Source: DASYAN01 sp036501345 (GTDB lineage Bacteria > Chloroflexota > Ktedonobacteria > Ktedonobacterales > Ktedonobacteraceae). Taken from it: 23,240 bases of DNA. The DNA lies in assembly GCA_036501345.1 (NCBI GenBank), contig DASYAN010000243.1, forward strand, positions 1-23,240. Reading direction: 5' to 3'. Below, piece by piece: positions 14,510-22,533 of this stretch. How positions within the stretch are numbered: the first letter of the stretch is position 1; every line of letters begins with the position of its first letter. The notes beneath the pieces were generated by a model. It searched no databases. It saw only the letters and a list, made by a program, of their open reading frames with translations, and had not been told where the DNA came from. A program made the translations under genes and the position numbers.

Positions 14510-15754
14510 TCAAGAAGGTTTTGGCGTACTTGAAGGGTCTGTCACAATAATGGTGGCTTGCATGGTCTTTGGATGATTCTGACAGAAGTAAGCAAAGGTG
14601 CCTACGCTGTTGAACACAAAAGAGACTTGTTGGTTCTGTTGTGTGATGTTGTTAATGTTCAAAGGTCCTTTGCCACGACTGGTAATGGTGTGTTTGCCAT
14701 CACTAAGGTTCTTCCACACGACCTTGGTCCCCTTTGAAATTGTTAAACTGGCAGGCTTAAAAAGGTAGTTCCCTTCACCTTGCTCAACGATATCCACCTC
14801 CTGTTGTGGCACTGATGGAGTGCTTGTTGCTGGAGAAGGTGATATACTTGCTGTTGGGGGTGTTACAATAACGATGGCTTGCATAGTCTTGGGATGATTC
14901 TTGCAGAAATAAGCAAAGATCCCTACGCTGTTGAATACAAAAGAGACTTGCTGGTTCTGCTGTGTGATGTTGTCAATGCTCAAAGGGCCTTTGCCATGAC
15001 TGGTAATGGTGTGTTTGCCATCACTAAGGTTCTTCCACACAACCTCGGTTCCCTTTGAAATTTGCAAGGTAGCAGGTTTAAAAAGATAGTTCCCTTCACC
15101 TTGCTCGACAATGTCTACTTCCGCTTGCTTCGGTGGAGAAGAAGTTCCTGGGTTTGGAGAAGTATCGAATGTGGAGTTGTAATCCCACAAGGTGGGTAGA
15201 AATTGTGAGTCCTGCGGAATCTTCTTTTGAGCGTTGCCACTGCCACTAATGAGAGCTTTCAAGTCGGCATCGGTAATGCTGTTGGCAAAGTCCTGTTGAC
15301 TTTGAATAGGTGTTTTGTCTTTGGTAGAGAGCAGCTTCTGCTTGGCAAGATCGTCTAGAGAAGCTTTGGCTGGCCATTGCTCGATGCCCTGGGGGACCTC
15401 CTGGTTTAGGAGCGAATCAAAAGCAGAGCTTTCTCCTTGGCAAACTTGGGTATCCTGAGCTGCATCGCTGTCCTTGCCGTCATTATAGTAAAATTGGCAA
15501 AAAACAGAAAATAGATCTTTTACTGCTTTTGGTTTGGCCAATGAATATTGTGTTGGGCTGAGCCAGAATCCTGCTGCTATGGTGAGTAAGGCGAGCAGGC
15601 TGATGGCTCCTCTTAGAGAGTGTAGCCCACACTTACGAGAAAAAAAGCTAGTATGGTGAAATTCGCTTGAGACATGCTCTCTTGGAGTGGGTATAATCTC
15701 TTTCTGTAACCCTGTCTCAAGCCAAGTTTGTCGTCCTCGGAAAAGGGTCTTCAT
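14510..15754 (-). CDS. membrane-anchored or secreted protein: novel two-Cys domain plus two cupredoxin domains (414 aa)
   Basis: GGGGG just before the ATG at 15754 and the shared MKT start of the paralog support this start; the frame is open for 168 more codons upstream, but that part looks non-coding. A hydrophobic segment (47-66) is a signal anchor. Residues about 77-195 match the neighbouring 226-aa protein (C86, C105; ASLDDLAKQ, SQQDFANSI, DLKALISGSG, KKIPQD) and belong to no family I know. After a Pro/Ser linker come two nearly identical plastocyanin-like domains (about 212-298 and 319-405). Each has full type-1 copper ligands: H248/C284/H287/M291 and H355/C391/H394/M398. The protein probably binds two copper ions outside the membrane, in electron transfer or copper buffering. 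Confidence 0.85.
   Translation of the reverse strand: MKTLFRGRQTWLETGLQKEIIPTPREHVSSEFHHTSFFSRKCGLHSLRGAISLLALLTIAAGFWLSPTQYSLAKPKAVKDLFSVFCQFYYNDGKDSDAAQDTQVCQGESSAFDSLLNQEVPQGIEQWPAKASLDDLAKQKLLSTKDKTPIQSQQDFANSITDADLKALISGSGNAQKKIPQDSQFLPTLWDYNSTFDTSPNPGTSSPPKQAEVDIVEQGEGNYLFKPATLQISKGTEVVWKNLSDGKHTITSHGKGPLSIDNITQQNQQVSFVFNSVGIFAYFCKNHPKTMQAIVIVTPPTASISPSPATSTPSVPQQEVDIVEQGEGNYLFKPASLTISKGTKVVWKNLSDGKHTITSRGKGPLNINNITQQNQQVSFVFNSVGTFAYFCQNHPKTMQATIIVTDPSSTPKPS
14540..15125 (-). repeat. tandem duplication encoding the two cupredoxin domains
   Basis: Two DNA segments 321 bp apart are highly similar (for example around GATGATTCT, GACTTG and CATCACTAAGGTTCTTCCAC in both). Each encodes one cupredoxin domain with EVDIVEQGEGNYLFKPA at its start. 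Low divergence suggests a fairly recent internal duplication. Confidence 0.8.
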
Positions 15755-15902
15755 GGTTTCCCCCAGACAAGAATAATAGAATACCTTGTTAGAACTGCGC
15801 CTTACAGCAGTTGGTAGAAGTACTGAGTAAACCGATGATATGTCAGAACTTTCTATAGTGTTAAGCTTAACTGACAAAAGCGGTTTTTGGCTAGGGACAA
15901 AA

Positions 15903-15960
15903 GCGGACAACTTGGCTGTTACTAGCGGACAACTTGGGAAATAAATTAGGACAATGTGAG
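15903..15960 (+). repeat. 22-bp-period repeats with GCGGACAACTTGG, IS-end-like
   Basis: GCGGACAACTTGG occurs at 15903-15915 and 15925-15937, and a weaker copy (TAGGACAATG) at 15947. All are spaced by 22 bp, the same period as the repeat at 5358-5416, with the shared core GGACAACTTG. Probably a diverged end of the same type of IS. Confidence 0.6.
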
Positions 15961-16076
15961 GGCGAAAGAGTTGGGCTATGGTTAAGAAGAGATGGGGTCC
16001 AATGCTCGGTAACTCTATCAATAGAGCATTACTGCTTTGAGAACTGTTTCGAGTGACAAAATGTCCCCTCAGACAG

Positions 16077-16135
16077 GGACAATAAGGACAAGTTGAAGGC
16101 TGCAAAAATTTTGCACCAACTTGTCCTTTTTGTCC
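16077..16135. repeat. inverted repeat of GGACAAGTTG-type motifs
   Basis: GGACAATAAGGACAAGTTG (16077-16095) faces CAACTTGTCCTTTTTGTCC (16117-16135) with one mismatch. An inner TGCAAAA...TTTTGCA adds further pairing. It looks like two IS ends joined head to head and could also fold as a strong hairpin. Confidence 0.65.
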
Positions 16136-16272
16136 TTGGTAAATACTGTGTGCCTTGGGTATACTTGTGAGTACAAGTGGATCATCAATATGTTCTAGGT
16201 TTGCTGTGTTAGATGGTTTCATAGCAACGTGATCAACTTGGAACATACTTACAACCATCTTGAGAGAAATTG

Positions 16273-16296
16273 AGCCGATCTTTTTCTAGACCGGCT
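16273..16296 (+). promoter_or_regulatory. small leader hairpin before the 226-aa gene
   Basis: AGCCG-A-TCT pairs with AGA-C-CGGCT across a TTTTCT loop with one mismatch, ending 32 nt before the start codon. It might influence translation or be a weak attenuator; evidence is limited to the fold. Confidence 0.25.
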
Positions 16297-16328
16297 TGCC
16301 AGCTTGAAGTACATGTCTGGAGGATATT

Positions 16329-17009
16329 ATGAAGACTTCTTTATATTACAGCTGTAAGATCCTGTTGACTAGAGGGGCTATCAACATGCTAACTCTTGCT
16401 ATCATGGCCATAGGATTCTTGATCAGTCCGTCCCAGCACTCATTAGCCCAAAAAGTATCGTTCAAACAAGAAACGACGAAACAAACATTAACAAACCCGA
16501 AAACGGTAAAGCAAGTTTTTAAGGATTTTTGTTTTATTTACTACCATGATGGAAATGATAAGGAAGAAGATCAAGACACGCGAGTTTGCCAAAACCAAAG
16601 CTCTGCCTTTGCATCGCTCATGCGAGATGAGTCTCCAAAAGGTAGTAAGCAATGGGGAATTCAAGCTTCTCTGGATGATCTTGCCAAGCAGAATCTGCTT
16701 ACCAAAAACGAAGCACCAATTCAAAATCAGCAAGACTTTGCCAACAGTATTAGCAATGGGGATCTGAAAGCTCTGGTTAGTGGTAGTGGTGATGATAAGA
16801 AAAAAATCCCACAAGATAAAAACTTTCTACCCAATTTATGGGAGTTCAAGCTCATGTCTGCATCTACACCCACACCCAATCCTGGTGCGACACCGAGCAG
16901 TATGCCTAACGGGAATCCAGGCATTACTTCTCCTAATCTGACTAATATTAATGTGTCTTGTCGTTTCACTACTACTTTGATGTGCACTGTGACGACGACT
17001 CCCAGTTGA
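16329..17009 (+). CDS. secreted protein with the novel two-Cys domain, no cupredoxin (226 aa)
   Basis: GGAGG 6 nt before the ATG fixes the start. A signal peptide or anchor (about 15-40, ending HSLA) is followed by the domain shared with the divergent neighbour (about 56-172): KQVFKDFCFIYYHDGND, QDTRVCQNQSSAFASL, ASLDDLAKQNLL, NQQDFANSIS, DLKALVSGSGDDKKKIPQD and FLPNLWEF. Two cysteines (C68, C87) are conserved between the two proteins and could form a disulfide. The tail is a Pro/Thr/Ser/Asn-rich stretch with two more cysteines; no cupredoxin domain follows. I do not recognise the domain. Divergence from its paralog across a shared intergenic region suggests duplication followed by gain or loss of the copper domains. 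Confidence 0.8.
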   Translation: MKTSLYYSCKILLTRGAINMLTLAIMAIGFLISPSQHSLAQKVSFKQETTKQTLTNPKTVKQVFKDFCFIYYHDGNDKEEDQDTRVCQNQSSAFASLMRDESPKGSKQWGIQASLDDLAKQNLLTKNEAPIQNQQDFANSISNGDLKALVSGSGDDKKKIPQDKNFLPNLWEFKLMSASTPTPNPGATPSSMPNGNPGITSPNLTNINVSCRFTTTLMCTVTTTPS

Positions 17010-17064
17010 TAGATCCAGGAGTTTCACACAAGAGCTTCTTGGAACATAAATGCGAGAGGAGATC

Positions 17065-20000
17065 TCAGCCAACATACTCATAGGCCCCGATATCGCAACC
17101 TTTCTTCTGTGGTCGTTTCGTTCCCAGTTCGTCGGTTGGATGATTGCCCAGATCACAACTGCTCGGCGGAATGCGATCGATAGCAGGGCTGCTAGGCAGC
17201 AGTCTGTGAGTCCAGGGATGGAGCCAGGAATGCCCACCATTGTCTCGTAAGATCGCATCAATGCCCAAGCTAGAGAAATTTTCTGCCGCAAGATCTGTGG
17301 CATGCTTGAGGTATGGATCGACAAACACTGTACTGAAAAAGTTCTGTGTCAGGTTGTACCCGTCCGTTGTTACTACTCCTGCAATGCCAGCTTGTACAGA
17401 GGCCTGGTTTCCTGCGACAATGTTTCCTTTCATGGACAGATATGCACGAACATTTCCTTCGTCATTCACCCATACGTCGCTCGTCACTATGGCACCACCA
17501 CTCCCCTGTGCGCTATTGCCGTATAGTGTGCAAAAATTTGCTGTCATATGGCCACCCTCATTGGCAATCCCGCCTCCATCTGCATAGGCCGTATTATCAG
17601 CTATGGTACTGTTGGTAAGGGTTAGTTGAGTATTCACTGATGAAAAGATTCCTCCGCCACTAAAAGACGTAGGAGGACTTTCAAAGGCGCTAGAGACATT
17701 GATCACGGTTGTCGTATTGTTAGAGACGGTACTACTGGTTAAAATCAGTGTTTGCGAGTTATAAATGCCACCTCCCTGACCAATTGGAGTGCTCGCCCCG
17801 CCTTCTGTTTGCTCTGTTGATTGTTCAGTTGTTGCCATCGCCGTATTATGGGTGATCATACTATCAGTCACCGTGAGATTTCCCTGATTATTAATTCCTC
17901 CACCATTGCCAGTTACTTCGTTATCTGCAATGAGACTGCTCCTTACAGTAAGGCTACCTTTATTTGTAATCCCTCCACCACTACCAGAGGCCCAGTTATT
18001 CGCCACAGTACTGTCCATCAGCGTGACCTTACCCCGGGTATCATTTATAATGCCGCCACCAGCTTCTGTCTGTAACGAATCGCATTGGGGAGCTATGCCA
18101 TTATCTATCACACTGCTATTTTCCAGCACCAATGTTCCACTGTTGTTAATACCACCAACCGTATCGCAGGTTGATGCTGTATTGTATGCAACCAGACTAT
18201 TGGTCAGGGTGAGCTTGCCACTGTTCCTGATCCCTCCGCCAACATATCCTGCCAATCCAGCTTTGCCTTTGAGAGACGTTGTATTATGATTAACACTAAT
18301 ATCATTTAATGTTAAGTTTCCATCATTGGTAATCAAGCTATTGCTTCCAGTAAAGGAGTTTTGCAAGCTTATATCTCCTATAGTAACCGTTGCACCGTGA
18401 TGAATAACTATTGTAGAGTTGGTATTGCCGCTGATTCCAATATTATTTTCTCCTAAGCCGATAATACGCAGATTGCGGTCAATATCCAGGTTTCCATGTT
18501 GTAAATGAATTGTTTGTCCTTTTAAGCTACGGTCAAAGCGGATTATATCACCTGGCTGCGCTTGGCTAATGATCTGGCGTAACGATCCTGATCCTTCATC
18601 TGCGCCAGTGGTAACAACAAGATTGCGATAGTGCCATTGGAAGCTAAACAATACTATCGGAGTTACTAGTAATAACATAATACAGACTGCAATTATACGG
18701 ATAATATAAGTGTGTATTTGCCGTTGAGTTCCAGCGTGCAAGAAAGCCATTTCCTGCTCACTCGGTATGTTTCGTTTTGCCCAGGCCCGTGCTTCTTTCA
18801 ACTGGGAACCTCGGTAGAGCCGATCGCTAGATCTCTTACGCCGTTGCCATATCGTTGCATCCTGGCTGATCATTTGTTGCAGATGAATATCATCGCGAGT
18901 CTCGCGTAGCCACGTTATCAGTCTTGCCCACTCGCGGATTAAGGCTTCGTGGCTCACCTCTATCGTGGTGACGCCAGCTATTTCACTTGCCGTGAGTAGA
19001 CGAGCTGTAATGAAGGCATCAATGGTTTCTCCCAGCATGCGGGTCTCGTGAGGATCATTGAGTACAAACTCTGAGAGCTGTGCGCGGCGGCGTGTTGTGT
19101 CCTGTTCAGAGGTACCGGGATCTATTAAACGCAGAAATATGGCCCGTGCTCGTGCACGATACTCATCTCCAGGTAGGGCAGCATAGGTTTGCTCAGCCCA
19201 TTTTGCCAGGGCACCTTTCACCCCGCCAATACGTTTGTAAGCTTGCATCGTTAGAACATGCCCCTCGCGCAATTGGAAGAGCAGTTCCAGTGTAAAGGAT
19301 AAGAGTGGCAAGGCCCCAGCTTGCTTCTGTGTCTCAAAGAGCAAGTCTCCGACCAAGTTGCCCTCGAACTCCAGTTGTACAGCAGGTAGGGTCGCTGGTT
19401 TCTCAATCACTGCACGCAGGCCTTGCAGATCCATTGGCAGAACTGGAATGCGGTGAGCCTCGATCAAACGACTCAGTGCTGGGTATAGCATTGGTCGATC
19501 GGCATAATCGGCACGCAACGTCAGTAGAACAATCACTGGCCCTGAAGGTTCTGTTGCTGCAGTCACGAGTAGATCAATGAACTGCTGGCGTTCCTGTTCA
19601 GAGACCATGTTACTAAACACCTCTTCAAACTGATCTACCAGAAGAACGACCTTGCTATCCGGCTGAGAGATCAGGGTTTGAGCTAGTAAATGCAAGCCGC
19701 GTGTTGAGTCACCTTGCAGATCCTCGTATATGGCCTTCAGACTGCTTTGTGGCATGTGGAGAGCAAAGGCAAGCGCGAGAGCTTCCAGCGGGTGTGCTCC
19801 CGGCACTATCGGTTTGAGATATATCCAGTTTGAGCTACCGGGCAACGCATCTTTTTGCAGACGTGGCAGCAAACCAGCCATCACCATGCTCGATTTGCCT
19901 GACCCGCTTGGTCCCACTACTGCTAACAGCCGTGTCCCAGAGATGCTGGGCACCATCACCCTCACTATTTCGCGCACAGTTTCCACTAACTCATAGACTA

Positions 20001-21528
20001 GGCTATCCCGTCCGAAAAAATCGCCAGCATCATCCTGAGTGAACGCCCGTAGCCCTTTATACGGATTGCGTGGCTCCCAGGCAAATGCTTGTGCTGACAG
20101 CGGCGGCGTCTCTGGTGTCGGGAGCAGGACAGTTTCTTTCAGACAGGTGACCAATTCATCCAGTGCACTGTGGTAGTTGCGTTCCCGAGCATCAATCACT
20201 GTAATTGTTACTTGAGGTCCCCAGGACTCTAAGAGTAGAGCTGTGATATCTTCTCCTTCTATCCAGAAACAGAAAATGCGTTGGCGGTATATAGCAGCCT
20301 GACGCAGGTGGTCTTGGACTATGCGTGAGGAACGTGTCCCTGACGAGACCACCACGATCACAGCAGAGGCTGCACGGACTGCATCCACAGCCGATTCTTG
20401 ATCAAATATTGTCGAAGCTATGCTCTTTTGCTCATTGAGGCAGTGAATACCCCATACTTGTAAGTCTGCTTGCAGTCGTGCAACAAAGCTAACATCGGTA
20501 GGAGGGGCGGACAGAAAAACATGCATATCCAGCGAGGCAGGAGTACCAGTGGAGGAGGCTAGTCCAGGTTCTCTAGAGGAGAATGCAGCCAGCATTTCAG
20601 ATAGCGGGAGTTTAGCAGACTCGCTAGGGGAGATGGCTGTGATTGTCTCTGCCAAAACGATCGTGTTTGATGTTGTTTCGTGATCGGACCAATTAACCTC
20701 ATGATTTTCCTGATGATCTTGAGCGGCTTGTTCGAGTGCTTCTGCAAAAGCCTGCGTACTCCCAAAACGCTCCGTCTGATCCTTGGCTAAGGCTTTGAGC
20801 ACAACGGCTTCTACTGTCGGAGGAAGTTCGGGACATCGTTCGCGCAATGGACGAGCGTTGACAGAGACCTGCTGGTGAATAACTTCCCAATAGGACCCTA
20901 TAAAAGGACACACCCCACAGAGCCATTCATAAACCATGACTGCAAGCGCGTACTGATCACTGGCAAATGATGGTTTGCCACGTAGTTGCTCAGGGGCCAT
21001 ATATGGTAGTGTGCCAGCTAGTTCTTGCGTACTGAATAGCTGGGGTGAGGGAGCAAGCAAGGCCAGACCAAAGTCCCCTAGGAGCAGTCGATGGTGTGCA
21101 CCGAGTAGGATATTTTCTGGCTTGACATCACGGTGAATAATGCCATGGCTATGAGCATAGTGCAGGGCCTGACTGATCTGTCTGACATAATCAACAACGG
21201 TTGTGAGCGGTAGACGTGATCCACATGAATGACGTTGGCGTAGTGTGCCACCTGGCGCATAGTCCATCACCAGGACAGGCATGCCCTGTTCGACGAAGAA
21301 ATCGAGCACACGTACAATATGGGGGTGGATCAAACGAACGAGGGTTTGAGCTTCAGCCTGGAAGCGTTGTGTCTCCTTCTCTGAGAGCGAGACTTGTAGG
21401 ACTTTGAGCGCAGCATAACTGCGAAGATAGCTATGTTTGCCAAGATAGACTTCGGCAAAGCCTCCTTTACCCAGCGACTGGAGGAGACGATAATTCCCCA
21501 ACTGCAACCCAACACGATTGATCACCAT
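17065..21528 (-). CDS. Ser/Thr kinase–TIR–nSTAND1–membrane–parallel beta-helix protein (1487 aa)
   Basis: The start at 21528 has GGGAG 8 nt upstream; a TTG five codons earlier is possible. Domains: PknB-type kinase (about 11-270; Gly loop GKGGFAEV, K42, HRDVKPEN 132-139, DFG 152-154, APE 178-180), intact. TIR-like domain (about 332-465; MHVFLSAPPTDVSFVARL). nSTAND1 NTPase (about 488-920; NPYKGLRAF, FFGR 504-507, Walker A GPSGSGKSS 539-547, Walker B VVLLVDQFEE). One membrane helix (about 941-965). Then an exported beta-helix (968-1487) opening TTGADEGSGSLRQIISQAQPGD, with about nine GGGI-N-x-G-x-LT coils, ending in a choice-of-anchor Q-like GCDIGAYEYVG. STAND proteins are ligand-triggered switches, so outside sensing with a kinase/TIR/NTPase output inside is inferred. 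The LYRGSQL linker usually leads into WD40 repeats; here the beta-helix takes that place. Confidence 0.92.
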   Translation of the reverse strand: MVINRVGLQLGNYRLLQSLGKGGFAEVYLGKHSYLRSYAALKVLQVSLSEKETQRFQAEAQTLVRLIHPHIVRVLDFFVEQGMPVLVMDYAPGGTLRQRHSCGSRLPLTTVVDYVRQISQALHYAHSHGIIHRDVKPENILLGAHHRLLLGDFGLALLAPSPQLFSTQELAGTLPYMAPEQLRGKPSFASDQYALAVMVYEWLCGVCPFIGSYWEVIHQQVSVNARPLRERCPELPPTVEAVVLKALAKDQTERFGSTQAFAEALEQAAQDHQENHEVNWSDHETTSNTIVLAETITAISPSESAKLPLSEMLAAFSSREPGLASSTGTPASLDMHVFLSAPPTDVSFVARLQADLQVWGIHCLNEQKSIASTIFDQESAVDAVRAASAVIVVVSSGTRSSRIVQDHLRQAAIYRQRIFCFWIEGEDITALLLESWGPQVTITVIDARERNYHSALDELVTCLKETVLLPTPETPPLSAQAFAWEPRNPYKGLRAFTQDDAGDFFGRDSLVYELVETVREIVRVMVPSISGTRLLAVVGPSGSGKSSMVMAGLLPRLQKDALPGSSNWIYLKPIVPGAHPLEALALAFALHMPQSSLKAIYEDLQGDSTRGLHLLAQTLISQPDSKVVLLVDQFEEVFSNMVSEQERQQFIDLLVTAATEPSGPVIVLLTLRADYADRPMLYPALSRLIEAHRIPVLPMDLQGLRAVIEKPATLPAVQLEFEGNLVGDLLFETQKQAGALPLLSFTLELLFQLREGHVLTMQAYKRIGGVKGALAKWAEQTYAALPGDEYRARARAIFLRLIDPGTSEQDTTRRRAQLSEFVLNDPHETRMLGETIDAFITARLLTASEIAGVTTIEVSHEALIREWARLITWLRETRDDIHLQQMISQDATIWQRRKRSSDRLYRGSQLKEARAWAKRNIPSEQEMAFLHAGTQRQIHTYIIRIIAVCIMLLLVTPIVLFSFQWHYRNLVVTTGADEGSGSLRQIISQAQPGDIIRFDRSLKGQTIHLQHGNLDIDRNLRIIGLGENNIGISGNTNSTIVIHHGATVTIGDISLQNSFTGSNSLITNDGNLTLNDISVNHNTTSLKGKAGLAGYVGGGIRNSGKLTLTNSLVAYNTASTCDTVGGINNSGTLVLENSSVIDNGIAPQCDSLQTEAGGGIINDTRGKVTLMDSTVANNWASGSGGGITNKGSLTVRSSLIADNEVTGNGGGINNQGNLTVTDSMITHNTAMATTEQSTEQTEGGASTPIGQGGGIYNSQTLILTSSTVSNNTTTVINVSSAFESPPTSFSGGGIFSSVNTQLTLTNSTIADNTAYADGGGIANEGGHMTANFCTLYGNSAQGSGGAIVTSDVWVNDEGNVRAYLSMKGNIVAGNQASVQAGIAGVVTTDGYNLTQNFFSTVFVDPYLKHATDLAAENFSSLGIDAILRDNGGHSWLHPWTHRLLPSSPAIDRIPPSSCDLGNHPTDELGTKRPQKKGCDIGAYEYVG

Positions 21529-21588
21529 CCCGTTTTCTCCCAATCCCTTACCACATGAGTTTCTGCCTAAATATCCCTATTCTCTTTC

Positions 21589-21597
21589 ATTATAGCA
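21589..21597 (-). promoter_or_regulatory. extended -10 promoter of the kinase–TIR–nSTAND1 gene
   Basis: On the minus strand TGC-TATAAT is a perfect extended -10, 61 nt before the start codon. No strong -35 is seen (best is TGATTT). It lies between the end of the Uma2 gene and the kinase gene, so the kinase gene can be transcribed separately. Confidence 0.55.
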
Positions 21598-21614
21598 CAC
21601 ACATGGTAAGAAAA

Positions 21615-22175
21615 TCACAGGATAGCTCTCCGATAGAGCTTTTCAATGGGGAAGATGAGACCAATACTTTTTAGTTCGACGTTTTCATCGCATTCATACC
21701 TATGGTATATCCATTCTTGATCTTTTCGTGTGTAGATCTCAACGAGCATAATATCCTGACTAATTAAAGCATATTCCTGAATTGAGGGACACTTGGTATA
21801 GTGAAGGAGCTTCTCATACCTATCTCTTCTCATAGTCGAAGGGGATAATACTTCAATCACTAAACGTGGGAATTCTATGTAGGTTTTTGACTCTTCTAAA
21901 TCCTTTTTATCGCAACTGACCATGACATCAGGTAAATAACAAGCATTTTGTAACTTGAGAGTCATATCAGAGTTAAATGTAGTACATGGGCCGTCTCCTA
22001 AATGACTGCTTATGAGTGCAATAGCGTTCACTGAAATGATAGAGTGGTTAGTTGAACCACCTGCGAGGGCATACATATGGCCGTCCATGTATTCGTATTT
22101 TTGGTCTAAGGACTCGCGATCTAGGGCGAGAAAGTCCTCTATTGATAACCAGTCGCTTTCTCTTTGTACTGCCAT
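21615..22175 (-). CDS. Uma2-family (DUF820) putative endonuclease (186 aa)
   Basis: GGAGG before the ATG at 22175 overlaps the end of the DUF5615-like frame, so the gene is likely co-transcribed with it. The Uma2/DUF820 pattern is clear: YEYMDGHMYALAGGSTNH near the N-terminus, YLPDVMV (80-86), FPRLVIEVLSPST (102-114), then D118, K122 and Y126. The family has a PD-(D/E)XK-like nuclease fold with predicted catalytic D83 and E108; biological roles are mostly unknown and many copies are linked to mobile or repeated DNA. Length is normal and no key residue seems lost. Confidence 0.88.
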   Translation of the reverse strand: MAVQRESDWLSIEDFLALDRESLDQKYEYMDGHMYALAGGSTNHSIISVNAIALISSHLGDGPCTTFNSDMTLKLQNACYLPDVMVSCDKKDLEESKTYIEFPRLVIEVLSPSTMRRDRYEKLLHYTKCPSIQEYALISQDIMLVEIYTRKDQEWIYHRYECDENVELKSIGLIFPIEKLYRRAIL

Positions 22176-22185
22176 GGTATCCTCC

Positions 22186-22533
22186 TCATTTCAACTTTTT
22201 GATTTCTATACTGTCTAAAGACAGCGTGATAAAGCTTTTCGAGAGTACATGCCGCTGCGTCTCAATAAGGTCTATGAGTTTCACCGCTATCCCATCTAGT
22301 CTTTTCATACGGAAAGGACGTAACCAGATCACACCAGCACAAGGCCGTTTTTCTATGAACACATGTCTTTTGAAGTCCTAGTCACGAGTAATGAGAACAG
22401 CTTTTGCCTCCAGAGCTGCTTGCAAGATCACGGGGTCCTTTGTCCCTGTCGGGCTCTTCCGTATTGTATGTCCAGCTTGAATGAGCGCCTTGCGTATATC
22501 CTCGGGTATATTCTCATCAATCCGGAATTTCAT
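22186..22533 (-). pseudogene. DUF5615 (PIN-like) toxin-type gene interrupted by an amber codon
   Basis: An ATG at 22533 overlaps the DUF433 stop (ATGA). It reads MKFRIDENIPEDIRKALIQA, GHTIRKSPTGTKDPVILQAA, then VLITRD and TAG at 22380-22378. The same frame continues DFKRHVFIEKRPCAGVIWLR and stops only at 22188-22186, for about 114 sense codons, the usual DUF5615 size. The conserved core is LxTRDxDF, so the TAG replaces the x between the two Asp residues: a single nonsense change and no frameshift. DUF5615 proteins are PIN-like predicted RNases paired with DUF433 antitoxins. Unless the amber is read through, only a 51-residue fragment lacking part of the active site is made. Confidence 0.8.

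Larger units (their letters stand above)
15755..16328. other. 574-bp intergenic region between the divergent cupredoxin/two-Cys genes
   Basis: It carries 22-bp-period IS-like repeats (15903-15960), an inverted pair of the same motif (16077-16135), and a small hairpin (16273-16296). I see no coding frame I would support. The shared promoter region appears to have been invaded by, or built from, IS ends. Confidence 0.6.

Noticed and set aside
15755..16258. N-terminal extension of the cupredoxin-protein reading frame up to 16258 (168 extra codons)
   Set aside because: The extension runs through IS-like repeats and has no protein-like pattern. The ATG at 15754 has a GGGGG site and an MKT start like its paralog's.
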